From Actinomycetes bacterium (GTDB lineage: Bacteria; Actinomycetota; Actinomycetes; Mycobacteriales; Mycobacteriaceae), in assembly GCA_023388385.1 (NCBI GenBank), contig JAEWGK010000047.1:1-8617 (forward strand): a stretch of DNA of 8,617 nt, in the 5' to 3' direction. This document shows, piece after piece, positions 1 through 7,418 of this stretch (the stretch's first letter is position 1; each line of letters begins with the position of its first letter). The notes below the pieces were generated by a model. That model was not told the origin of the DNA. It was given only the letters and a program-made list of their open reading frames with translations, and did no database searches. A program made the position numbers and the translations under genes.

Positions 1-1
1 G

Positions 2-112
2 GAGTTCCTGCACCTGCAGCGGGACCTGCCCGGCGCATCCGACGTCTCCGACAACGCAGACCCGGTCCGCGAATGGTCCGGCGACTACACCAAGGAGGAC
101 CAGAACCCATGA
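2..112 (+). CDS. C-terminal tail of an upstream gene (partial), possibly a BCCT choline/betaine transporter
   Basis: Only the last 36 residues are in the window, beginning EFLHLQRDLPG and ending KEDQNP, followed by TGA at 110-112. The stretch is open in this frame with GC-rich third positions. Its stop overlaps the next gene's start (ATGA), the usual mark of translational coupling in an operon. The tail is hydrophilic and acidic with no membrane segment. Long-tailed BCCT transporters such as BetT end in soluble tails of this general kind, and the gene beside betB is often a choline/betaine transporter. That identification is inference from neighbourhood and a faint resemblance of the FLHLQR stretch. 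A choline dehydrogenase or another protein cannot be excluded from so few residues. Confidence 0.55.
   Translation, partial: EFLHLQRDLPGASDVSDNADPVREWSGDYTKEDQNP
92..98 (+). promoter_or_regulatory. Shine-Dalgarno site of betB
   Basis: A full AAGGAGG lies inside the end of the upstream coding region, ten bases before the ATG at 109. It decides the betB start: the in-frame ATG at 73 lies upstream of this site and has no comparable ribosome binding site, so the longer reading is unlikely. Confidence 0.85.
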
Positions 113-1641
113 CCGACGCCCCCCGCATCCCCGCCGACCACGGCGGCCGCACCATCTTCGTCGCCGGCCAGTGGACTGCCGCGGACTCCGGCGACACCCG
201 CGTCATCACCTGCCCCGGCACCGGCGAGGTCGTCGCCGAGGTTGCCGAGGGCGGCCGCCCCGACACCGAGCGGGCGATCGCCGCGGCCCGCGCCGCCTTC
301 GACGGCGGCTGCTGGGACGGGATCACCGCCTGGGACCGGGGGGAGCTGCTCCGCCGCGTCGCCGACGGCATCGAGGCCCGCAAGGAGGACTTCGCGCTGG
401 CGGAGTCCCTCGACACGGGCAAGCGCGTGCCGGAGTCCCGCATCGACATGGACGACATCATCGGGTGCTTCCGTTACTTCGGCACCCTCGCCGGCCACGA
501 CGCCGGCCGCGTCGTCGATGCCGGCGATCCCTCCGTCGTCGCCCGGGTCGTCCGCGAACCGGTCGGCGTGTGCGGCCTCATCACCCCGTGGAACTACCCG
601 CTCCTGCAGGTCGCGTGGAAGGTCGCCCCGTGCATCGCCGCCGGGAACACCTTCGTCCTCAAGCCCGCGGAGCTGACCCCGCACACCGCCATCCTGCTCA
701 TGCGGGTCCTCGAGGAGGCCGGGCTCCCGGCCGGCGCCGGCAACCTCGTCACCGGCGCTGGTGCCGGTGCCGGGGCGCCCCTGGCCTCCGACCCCCGGGT
801 CGACATGGTGTCCTTCACCGGCGGCCTGGTCACGGGCCGCGCCATCGCGGCGGAGGCCGCCGCGACGGTGAAGAAGGTCGCCCTCGAGCTCGGCGGCAAG
901 AACCCCAACATCATCTTCGCCGACGCGGACTTCGACGCCGCCGTCGACAACGCCCTCAACGGCGCGTTCCTGCACTCCGGGCAGGTGTGCTCCGCAGGGG
1001 CGCGCCTGGTGGTGGAGGAGTCCGTCGCGGAGAGGTTCGTCGACGCCCTCGTCGAGCGCGCCGGGCGCATCCGCCTCGGCGGGCCGATGGACGAGCGGGC
1101 GGAGACCGGCGCGCTCATCTCCGAGGCACACCGCGACAAGGTCCACGCCTACGTCGAGCATGCCCGGGAGCAGGGTGCCCGCGTTCGCTGCGGCGGGCGC
1201 TTCGCGGAGGGCCCGTCCGCGGACGGCACCCTCGATCTCGCCGACGGCTGGTACTACGAGCCGACCGTCATCGACCGGTGCACCCGCGAAATGGACTGCG
1301 TCCACGACGAGGCGTTCGGCCCCGTCGTGACCGTCGAGACGTTCACCACGGAGGACGAGGCCGTTGAGATCGGCAACGACACCATCTACGGGCTCGCCGG
1401 CGCCGTGTGGACCTCCGACGCGGGGCGGGGGGAGCGGGTCGCCGCCGCCCTGCGCCACGGCACGGTGTGGATCAACGACTTCGGCCCGTACCTGCCCCAG
1501 GCGGAGTGGGGCGGGATGAAGGCCTCCGGCATCGGGCGGGAGCTCGGACTCGCCGGGCTGGAGGAGTACACCGAGCAGAAGCTCGTGTACCGCAACACGG
1601 CTCCGGCCGTCACCGGGTGGTTCGAGGATCGCCGCGGGTAG
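109..1641 (+). CDS. betB: Betaine aldehyde dehydrogenase-like NAD(P)+-dependent aldehyde dehydrogenase
   Basis: The product is a 510-residue aldehyde dehydrogenase of the BetB/GbsA type. It would oxidise betaine aldehyde to the osmoprotectant glycine betaine in the cytoplasm with NAD(P)+. The start at 109 is set by AAGGAGG ten bases upstream and by ATGA overlap with the preceding gene. Visible family motifs are ITPWNYPLLQ with oxyanion Asn162, LELGGKNP with general-base Glu260, and HSGQVCSAGARL with nucleophile Cys294. The GQVCSAG form resembles Bacillus GbsA and actinobacterial BetB more than E. coli BetB, as I recall them. Length is slightly above the usual 490 or so. The substrate is inferred: related dehydrogenases act on aminoaldehydes or other aldehydes. 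Choline oxidation would need a choline dehydrogenase or GbsB-type enzyme, and none lies downstream here; it may be upstream outside the window. Confidence 0.85.
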   Translation: MTDAPRIPADHGGRTIFVAGQWTAADSGDTRVITCPGTGEVVAEVAEGGRPDTERAIAAARAAFDGGCWDGITAWDRGELLRRVADGIEARKEDFALAESLDTGKRVPESRIDMDDIIGCFRYFGTLAGHDAGRVVDAGDPSVVARVVREPVGVCGLITPWNYPLLQVAWKVAPCIAAGNTFVLKPAELTPHTAILLMRVLEEAGLPAGAGNLVTGAGAGAGAPLASDPRVDMVSFTGGLVTGRAIAAEAAATVKKVALELGGKNPNIIFADADFDAAVDNALNGAFLHSGQVCSAGARLVVEESVAERFVDALVERAGRIRLGGPMDERAETGALISEAHRDKVHAYVEHAREQGARVRCGGRFAEGPSADGTLDLADGWYYEPTVIDRCTREMDCVHDEAFGPVVTVETFTTEDEAVEIGNDTIYGLAGAVWTSDAGRGERVAAALRHGTVWINDFGPYLPQAEWGGMKASGIGRELGLAGLEEYTEQKLVYRNTAPAVTGWFEDRRG

Positions 1642-1653
1642 GCGGGCCCGGTG

Positions 1654-1685
1654 ATGCCGGCGCGGGTCCATGCCGGCGCGGGTCC
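1654..1685. repeat. Tandem 16-bp direct repeat (2 copies)
   Basis: ATGCCGGCGCGGGTCC occurs at 1654-1669 and again, identically and without gap, at 1670-1685, beginning 12 bases after the betB stop. It is noncoding and could be a replication-slippage duplication. I see no further copy in the window. Confidence 0.8.
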
Positions 1686-1736
1686 GCCCGGCCACCGGCC
1701 CCGGGTGAATCGCCGGGCGGGGTGATGCCCCGGGCA

Positions 1737-1792
1737 GCGTTCACAACCTGCCGGGGCACTGCATAAGTTGTGTCCCGGCAGGCTGTGAACGC
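1737..1792. repeat. Large imperfect palindrome between convergent genes
   Basis: Arms 1737-1759 and 1770-1792 pair over 23 positions with two non-Watson-Crick pairs (1746/1783 and 1756/1773) around a 10-base loop. Each is a G-U wobble in RNA from one strand only. The palindrome sits in the gap between the convergent betB and hydrolase genes, about 95 bases past the betB stop. There is no T-run on either side, so as a classical intrinsic terminator it is incomplete. It may be a bidirectional termination or RNA-stabilising structure, or a dispersed repeat unit. Confidence 0.8.
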
Positions 1793-1807
1793 CAGCTGCC
1801 GGGACAC
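1770..1807 (-). terminator. Probable terminator hairpin of the SGNH hydrolase gene
   Basis: GTGTCCCGGCAG at 1770-1781 and CTGCCGGGACAC at 1796-1807 are perfect 12-base inverted arms. Three more pairs (1783-1785 with 1793-1795) form if G1782 is bulged. The stem starts five bases past the hydrolase TAG. On the - strand the sequence after the stem is only mildly T-rich (AACTTATG), so termination is likely but not certain. The arm 1770-1781 is shared with the larger palindrome, so the two folds exclude each other. Confidence 0.55.
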
Positions 1808-1812
1808 GGCAC

Positions 1813-2616
1813 CTAAGCGCGTCCGGCGTGGGAGGCGACGGCCTCCAGGCCCGGGTACGTCATGTGCAGGATGAGGTTGTACGGCACCTTGTCGTCGACG
1901 ACGCCGACCATCCAGCGGTCGGCGGAGCAGAGATCGTGGCCCGCGGACATCGGCTTCATGTCGATGAAGTCCGCGCCGGTGTCCCCGGCGGCCTGGACCA
2001 CGGCCCACTGCAGGCCATCCTCGACGTCGCGGATGTTGACGCCCGGGACCGCGACGCCGCCGGGGCCGAGGTTCACCAGGCAGACGCCGCCGTCGGGGCG
2101 GGAAATCGTCGGCAGGCCCATGAGCTTGATGCGCGCGTTCGGGGCGGCGGCGCGGATCTGGTTGACCGCGTCGCGGACGGCGACGCGGAGGTTCTCCTGG
2201 ATCTGCGGCATCGGCAGATGCTCGTTGAGGATGTACGGGTACACGTCGTTCGCGCCGGCGAAGACGACGACCTCCGCGGTGCCGCCGTCGAGGGCGCCGG
2301 ACTCGGCGGCCCGCCGGATCTGCTCCGAGATCCGCATGCCGCCCGTGCGGAAGGACGCGCCCGCGCACGTGTAGTCGTCGACGTGCCGGCCCGCCGCGGC
2401 GCCGTAGGCCTCGGCGAAGTGGTGGTCGGTCCCGCAGCCGGCGAGGTTGCCCTGCTGGAGGATCTTGCTCTCGGCATACTGGATCAGGTTCGGGTTCGCG
2501 GGGAGCGAATCGCCGAACGCGACGGCGTTGCCGGGCGCGGCGGTGGCGGCGACCGGGACGGCGGCGGCCAGGGCGCCGGCGGTGGCGACGGTGGCCAGGA
2601 GCGAGCGGATGCGCAT
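1813..2616 (-). CDS. Secreted SGNH/GDSL-family hydrolase (esterase/lipase-like)
   Basis: The product is a 267-residue exported ester hydrolase. The start at 2616 follows AAGGAAGG (2625-2632 on the + strand) at eight bases and opens a clear signal peptide: basic MRIR, a hydrophobic Ala/Val/Leu core, and an ATAA-PGN cleavage region near residues 25-28. No lipobox cysteine is seen, so free secretion is expected. SGNH blocks follow: AFGDSLPAN with nucleophile Ser37, FAGANDVYPY with Asn123 and Asp124, and a C-terminal ILHMTYPGLEA in which His251 is the best catalytic histidine. GHDLC (His227, Cys230) resembles the disulfide-bearing motif of actinobacterial secreted lipases. Four cysteines (61, 84, 179, 230) allow two disulfides. 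The substrate is unknown; a lipid, acyl-sugar or cell-envelope ester is plausible. The gene appears monocistronic, convergent with betB and separated from fadB by a hairpin. Confidence 0.85.
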   Translation of the reverse strand: MRIRSLLATVATAGALAAAVPVAATAAPGNAVAFGDSLPANPNLIQYAESKILQQGNLAGCGTDHHFAEAYGAAAGRHVDDYTCAGASFRTGGMRISEQIRRAAESGALDGGTAEVVVFAGANDVYPYILNEHLPMPQIQENLRVAVRDAVNQIRAAAPNARIKLMGLPTISRPDGGVCLVNLGPGGVAVPGVNIRDVEDGLQWAVVQAAGDTGADFIDMKPMSAGHDLCSADRWMVGVVDDKVPYNLILHMTYPGLEAVASHAGRA

Positions 2617-2797
2617 GGGCGGGGCCTTCCTTCGGTGGCGGCGGGTGCGGTGCGGGGGCGGCGTGGCTCCTGCCGTCGCGCCATCGTGTGGCGTGGCGGG
2701 TCCCGGGCGGACGCGGCCCCAATGACCCCAGGGTAGCCGTTGCCGGTTCGTGATGAAAGTCGGCTTGCCCCAGAAACGATCGGGCCCCCCAAGACGG

Positions 2798-2829
2798 CGG
2801 GACCCCGCACCACGGGGTGCGGGGTCCCG
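2798..2829 (-). terminator. Hairpin downstream of fadB, likely transcription terminator
   Basis: Arms 2798-2811 and 2816-2829 are perfectly complementary over 14 bp (core GGGACCCCGCACC and its complement) with a four-base loop ACGG. The hairpin lies about 38 bases past the fadB stop and ahead of the hydrolase gene on the same strand, so it probably ends the fadAB message. The - strand sequence after the stem is G-rich rather than T-rich, making it a hairpin-only, non-canonical terminator. Confidence 0.65.
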
Positions 2830-2867
2830 TCGCCACGCTGCACCGCCGGGGCCGCCCGGCGGGCCAG

Positions 2868-5075
2868 CTACCCCTTCAGGGACGCCGGCGGGGTGAAGCG
2901 GTCGCCGTAGCGCTCGGCGAGCTCCTCGGCGCGGGCGACGAAGCCCTCGACGCCGCGGCGCTCGGGGTGCGGCTCGCCGTCGATGACGGTGGCGCCGTCG
3001 TAGTTCTTGATGAACTGGCGGGTGCCGCCGGTCCACGCCGGGTAGCCGATGCCGAAGATGGAGCCGATGTTGGCGTCCGCGTCATGCAGGACGACGCCCT
3101 CGTCGACGCACTTCTGGGTCTCGATGGCCTCGATGAAGAGCATGCGGTCGGCCAGATCCTGCAGGTCGGACTCCTCCGGGGCGATGGAGCCGCCGCCGAG
3201 CTCGTCGCGCAGGCCCTGCCAGAGGCCGGCGCGGCGGCCGTCGGCGTACTCGTAGAAGCCCTTGCCCTCGAGCTTGCCGGGGCGGTCGAACTCGCCGAGC
3301 ATGCGCTCGACGATCCCGGTGACGCCGCCGTCGTCGAGGGTGCGGCCCTCGGCCTCGGCCGCGGCGCGGTTCTCGTCGCCGATCTTCTTGATGAGCTTCA
3401 AGTTGAGCTCGTCGGCCAGCTGCAGCTGCGGGGCGGGGTAGCCGATCTGGCGGGCGGCGGCCTCGATGACGGCCGGCTCGTGGCCCTCGGCGAGCATGCG
3501 GATGGCCTCGTTGATGACGGTGCCGATGACACGCGAGGTGTAGAAGCCGCGGGAGTCGGTGACGACGATCGGGATCTTGCGGATCTGGACGGCGAAGTCC
3601 AGGGCCTTGGCCAGGATGGCCGGGTCCGTCTTGTCGCCGGAGATGATCTCGATGAGCTGCATCTTGTCCACCGGGGAGAAGAAGTGCAGGCCGATGAAGT
3701 CGCCCTCGCGCTTGACGTGGGAGGCGAGTTCGGTGATCGGCAGGGTCGAGGTGTTGGAGCCCAGGACCGCGGTCTCCGGGACGGCGGCCTCGATCTCGGC
3801 GTGGACCTTGTGCTTGAGCTCGGTGTTCTCGAAGACGGCCTCGATGACGAGGTCGACGTCGGACATGTCGTCGTAGGAGTCGGTCGGCTGGATGCGGTCG
3901 AGCAGCGCCCTGGACTTCTCCTCGGTGGTGCGGCCGCGCTCCAGCGCCTTGGCCTCGAGGCCCTCCGAGTAGGCCTTGCCGCGCTCGGCGTTTTCCATGG
4001 CGACGTCCTTGAGGACGACGTCCATGCCGGCCTTCGCGCAGACGTAGGCGATGCCCGCGCCCATCATGCCGGCGCCGACGACGGCGACCTTCCTGAACTC
4101 GGTCTTCGGGTAGGGGGTGCCGTCGGCCTGCAGCGGGCGGGAGCCGCCGCCGTTGCAGTGGTTCAGGTCGAAGAAGAAGGCCTGCATCATGTTCTTCGAC
4201 TGAGTGCCGCACACCAGCTCGGTGAAGTAGCGGGACTCGATGCGCAGGGCGGTGTCGAAGTCGACCTGGGCGCCCTCGATGGCGGCCTGCATGGCCCGGC
4301 GCGGGGCGAGCATCGGCGCGCCCTTGAGCTGCTTGGTCAGGTTGGCCGGGAAGGACGGCAGGACGGCGCCGAGCTTCGGGCTGGTCGGGGCGCCGCCCGG
4401 GAGGCGGAAGCCCTTCTCGTCCCACGGCTGCGCGGCGCGGGCGTCGTCGGAGGCGAGCCAGGCGCGGGCGCGGTCGAGGAGCTCCTCGGCCGGGACGACC
4501 TCGTCGACGAGGCCGGCCTTGAGGGCCTGGGCCGGGGCCATCTGCTTGCCGGTGAGGACGACCTTCATGAGGGCGTCCTGCAGGCCGAGCATGCGAACGA
4601 CGCGGGACACGCCGCCGCCGCCTGGCAGCAGGCCGAGGGTGACCTCGGGCAGGCCGATCTTGGCGGAGCGGACGTCCGCGGCGATGCGGTGGTTCGCGGC
4701 GAGGGCGACCTCGAGGCCGCCGCCGAGGGCGGCGCCGTTGATGGCCGCGACGACCGGGACGGGGAGGAGCTCGATGCGGCGCAGGCCGGCCTTTATCTCC
4801 TCGACCATCTCGAACATCTCGCGGGCGTCGTCGGCGGTGGCCTTGGACATCTGCTTGATGTCGCCGCCGGCGAAGAACGTCTTCTTCGCGGAGGTGATGA
4901 TGACGCCGGTGACGTCGCCGGAGCCGTCGCCGACGGCCTCCTCGAGACGCTGCGCGACCTCGGTGAGGTCCTTGCGGAACGTCTGGTTCATGGTGTTGAC
5001 GGGCGCGTTGGGGTCGTCCATCGTCAGCGTGACGACGCCGCCCTCCTGCTCCCACCGGAACATGCTGTCGGTCAT
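2868..5075 (-). CDS. fadB: Fatty acid oxidation complex alpha subunit: enoyl-CoA hydratase / 3-hydroxyacyl-CoA dehydrogenase
   Basis: The 735-residue bifunctional protein catalyses the second and third steps of fatty-acid beta-oxidation: hydration of trans-2-enoyl-CoA, then NAD+-dependent oxidation of L-3-hydroxyacyl-CoA. Residues about 1-200 are a crotonase domain with FAGGDIKQM, NGAALGGGLEV and GLPEVTLGLLPGGGG; both catalytic glutamates (Glu122, Glu144) are present. A linker leads to the NAD-binding dehydrogenase domain from about 328, with VVGAGMMGAGIA, NTSTLPI (439-447) and GLHFFSPVDKMQLIE carrying catalytic His464 and Glu476. C-terminal dimerisation domains follow (RGFYTSRV near 509, IGYPAWTGG near 677). 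The start at 5075 has AAGGAG eight bases upstream. The gene lies 47 bases after fadA on the same strand, the order of M. tuberculosis Rv0859-Rv0860, so an alpha2beta2 trifunctional complex with FadA is expected. Nothing is missing or truncated. Confidence 0.95.
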   Translation of the reverse strand: MTDSMFRWEQEGGVVTLTMDDPNAPVNTMNQTFRKDLTEVAQRLEEAVGDGSGDVTGVIITSAKKTFFAGGDIKQMSKATADDAREMFEMVEEIKAGLRRIELLPVPVVAAINGAALGGGLEVALAANHRIAADVRSAKIGLPEVTLGLLPGGGGVSRVVRMLGLQDALMKVVLTGKQMAPAQALKAGLVDEVVPAEELLDRARAWLASDDARAAQPWDEKGFRLPGGAPTSPKLGAVLPSFPANLTKQLKGAPMLAPRRAMQAAIEGAQVDFDTALRIESRYFTELVCGTQSKNMMQAFFFDLNHCNGGGSRPLQADGTPYPKTEFRKVAVVGAGMMGAGIAYVCAKAGMDVVLKDVAMENAERGKAYSEGLEAKALERGRTTEEKSRALLDRIQPTDSYDDMSDVDLVIEAVFENTELKHKVHAEIEAAVPETAVLGSNTSTLPITELASHVKREGDFIGLHFFSPVDKMQLIEIISGDKTDPAILAKALDFAVQIRKIPIVVTDSRGFYTSRVIGTVINEAIRMLAEGHEPAVIEAAARQIGYPAPQLQLADELNLKLIKKIGDENRAAAEAEGRTLDDGGVTGIVERMLGEFDRPGKLEGKGFYEYADGRRAGLWQGLRDELGGGSIAPEESDLQDLADRMLFIEAIETQKCVDEGVVLHDADANIGSIFGIGYPAWTGGTRQFIKNYDGATVIDGEPHPERRGVEGFVARAEELAERYGDRFTPPASLKG

Positions 5076-5122
5076 GGTGCGTTCTCCTTGGGGATCTTCG
5101 TTGATGCGTTCGGGTGGGAGGA

Positions 5123-6358
<1,236 letters not shown>

Positions 6359-6383
6359 GGGTTTTCGTGTCCTCGCGCAGTAG

Positions 6384-6405
6384 GTGACGATGTGTTGCAC
6401 GTCAC
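6384..6405. promoter_or_regulatory. Candidate operator at the fadA promoter (inverted repeat)
   Basis: GTGACG at 6384-6389 and CGTCAC at 6400-6405 form a perfect six-base inverted repeat with a 10-base spacer. The repeat overlaps the predicted -10 box and transcription start of fadA, where a repressor would block initiation. The form suits a TetR- or GntR-family fatty-acid regulator, but no regulator is in the window and the assignment is inference. Confidence 0.4.
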
Positions 6406-6433
6406 TGTATCCCCGCGCGTTACGGACCGGCAA
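6404..6433 (-). promoter_or_regulatory. Predicted sigma-A promoter of fadAB
   Basis: On the - strand, TTGCCG (6428-6433) and TACAGT (6404-6409) resemble -35 and -10 boxes with an 18-base spacer. A start near 6398 would leave a leader of about 40 bases before the fadA ATG. A second TTGACC (6435-6440) lies slightly further upstream but is too far from this -10 box. Confidence 0.4.
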
Positions 6434-6507
6434 CGGGTCAACGTGTATCGAGGTAGAAACACCCCCGTCCGCGTGATACCGGGCCTCCCGCACCGCGAAC
6501 GCCCCCT

Positions 6508-7371
6508 CTAGGTGCGGCGCAGCACCAGCACGAGGTTGCTCACGGCGACCTCGCGGAAGATCGGCACGCGCGTCATCCACCACGCCCACCACGGGTGGTA
6601 GCGGGGGAAGGCGGCGAGGAGCTCGGCCTCGCCGGAGCGGTCCATCTCGCGGCCCCACTCCAGGCCCTCGCGGCAGTGCACCTTGAACAGGGATTCGCCG
6701 TAGTAGTTCTTCGGCCGCTTCCCGTGCTTCCTCTCGTACATCCGGCGGGCGCGATCGCCGCCGAGGTAGTGCGTCCGGCCCATCTCGTGGCCGCCGAACG
6801 GGCCGTACCAGATGGTGTAGCTGTAGACGACCAGCCCGCCGGGCCGGGTGACGCGGAGCATCTCGCGGCCCATCCGCCACGGCTCCGCGACGTGCTCGGC
6901 GACGTTGGAGCTGTACGTCAGGTCGAAGGCGCCGTCGCGGAACGGCAGCTCCAGGCCGGAGCCGCGCACTGACGACTCCAGGTGGATGCCCGCCGCCGCC
7001 ATCTCGCCGACGTCCGGCTCGCATGTGACGTAGTCGGCGCCGCGCCGGGCGAACGCCTCCGCGAAATAGCCGGGGCCGCCCCCGACGTCGAGGATCCGCG
7101 CCCCCGTCAGGGGGGAGTCGACGATCTCCCCGACGGTTCCGTCAGCGGTGGGGGAGGGGCGGCTGCCGTGGGCGGCGGGGGCGAGTTCCCCGTCGGCGAT
7201 GCCCTCCAGCACGGACACCGTGTCATCTGCGAGATGACCGTAGAAGCGGGCGGGCTCGGGCTGCTCGTACTTGAAGGAGTCGAGCAGGCCGAAGGACCGG
7301 CGCAGCGTCGCATGCGGGCCGAGCGCGCGCAGCGGTTCCGGGACGAGGCGATCGCGGATCGTTTCAAGCAC
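6508..7371 (-). CDS. mtrP: Class I SAM-dependent methyltransferase, MtrP / Rv0224c-like, linked to trehalose mycolate transport
   Basis: With a GTG start at 7371 the product has 287 residues. The SAM-binding motif [15 protein letters not shown] is at 93-107, the acidic post-II residue is in CEPD (Glu118), and [12 protein letters not shown] at 154-165 and [13 protein letters not shown] at 173-185 complete the class I fold. The C-terminus [20 protein letters not shown]...NLVLVL is aromatic and hydrophobic and could contact the membrane. It closely matches my memory of M. tuberculosis Rv0224c and corynebacterial MtrP, which is required for efficient transport of trehalose mycolates. A low-complexity stretch (about 60-88) is extra relative to Rv0224c. 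A TTG at 7395 would add eight residues, but a -10-like box (7381-7386) nine bases before the GTG and the lack of any SD favour leaderless translation from 7371. The methylated substrate is not deducible here. Confidence 0.85.
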   Translation of the reverse strand: MLETIRDRLVPEPLRALGPHATLRRSFGLLDSFKYEQPEPARFYGHLADDTVSVLEGIADGELAPAAHGSRPSPTADGTVGEIVDSPLTGARILDVGGGPGYFAEAFARRGADYVTCEPDVGEMAAAGIHLESSVRGSGLELPFRDGAFDLTYSSNVAEHVAEPWRMGREMLRVTRPGGLVVYSYTIWYGPFGGHEMGRTHYLGGDRARRMYERKHGKRPKNYYGESLFKVHCREGLEWGREMDRSGEAELLAAFPRYHPWWAWWMTRVPIFREVAVSNLVLVLRRT

Positions 7372-7380
7372 GGGAGCAAA

Positions 7381-7386
7381 TGTATA
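7381..7386 (-). promoter_or_regulatory. -10-like box of the methyltransferase gene
   Basis: TATACA on the - strand lies nine bases before the GTG at 7371, consistent with a transcript starting at or next to the start codon. No Shine-Dalgarno sequence and no good -35 match are seen. If translation instead starts at TTG 7395, this box would be inside the coding region and the call would fail. Confidence 0.45.
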
Positions 7387-7404
7387 CCGAATCAACGGTC
7401 CCGA

Positions 7405-7410
7405 TAGACT
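7405..7410 (+). promoter_or_regulatory. -10-like box of the glycosyltransferase gene
   Basis: TAGACT lies eight bases before the ATG at 7419, and there is no Shine-Dalgarno sequence before that ATG, so a leaderless message is likely. TATACC at 7383-7388 is an alternative -10 box that would give a short leader, still without a ribosome site. Confidence 0.45.
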
Positions 7411-7418
7411 GCGCCGTC

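Noticed and set aside
73..108. Longer betB beginning at ATG 73
   Set aside because: This stretch is in a different frame from the coupled upstream gene, contains the AAGGAGG site serving ATG 109, and encodes residues unlike the family N-terminus.
85..1695. 536-codon open frame antisense to betB
   Set aside because: Shadow of betB: low-complexity composition, no recognisable motif, no ribosome site, while betB has its full catalytic set.
2730..2758. Possible promoter of the hydrolase gene (TTTCAT-17-TACCCT on the - strand)
   Set aside because: The -35 matches the consensus at only two of six positions and the leader would be over 100 bases; too weak to call. Nothing else convincing is seen in 2617-2797.
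2617..3036. N-terminal extension of the SGNH hydrolase up to 3036
   Set aside because: The extension is Arg/Pro-rich, runs through the terminator hairpin and into fadB, and would bury the signal peptide that starts at 2616 behind a good ribosome site.
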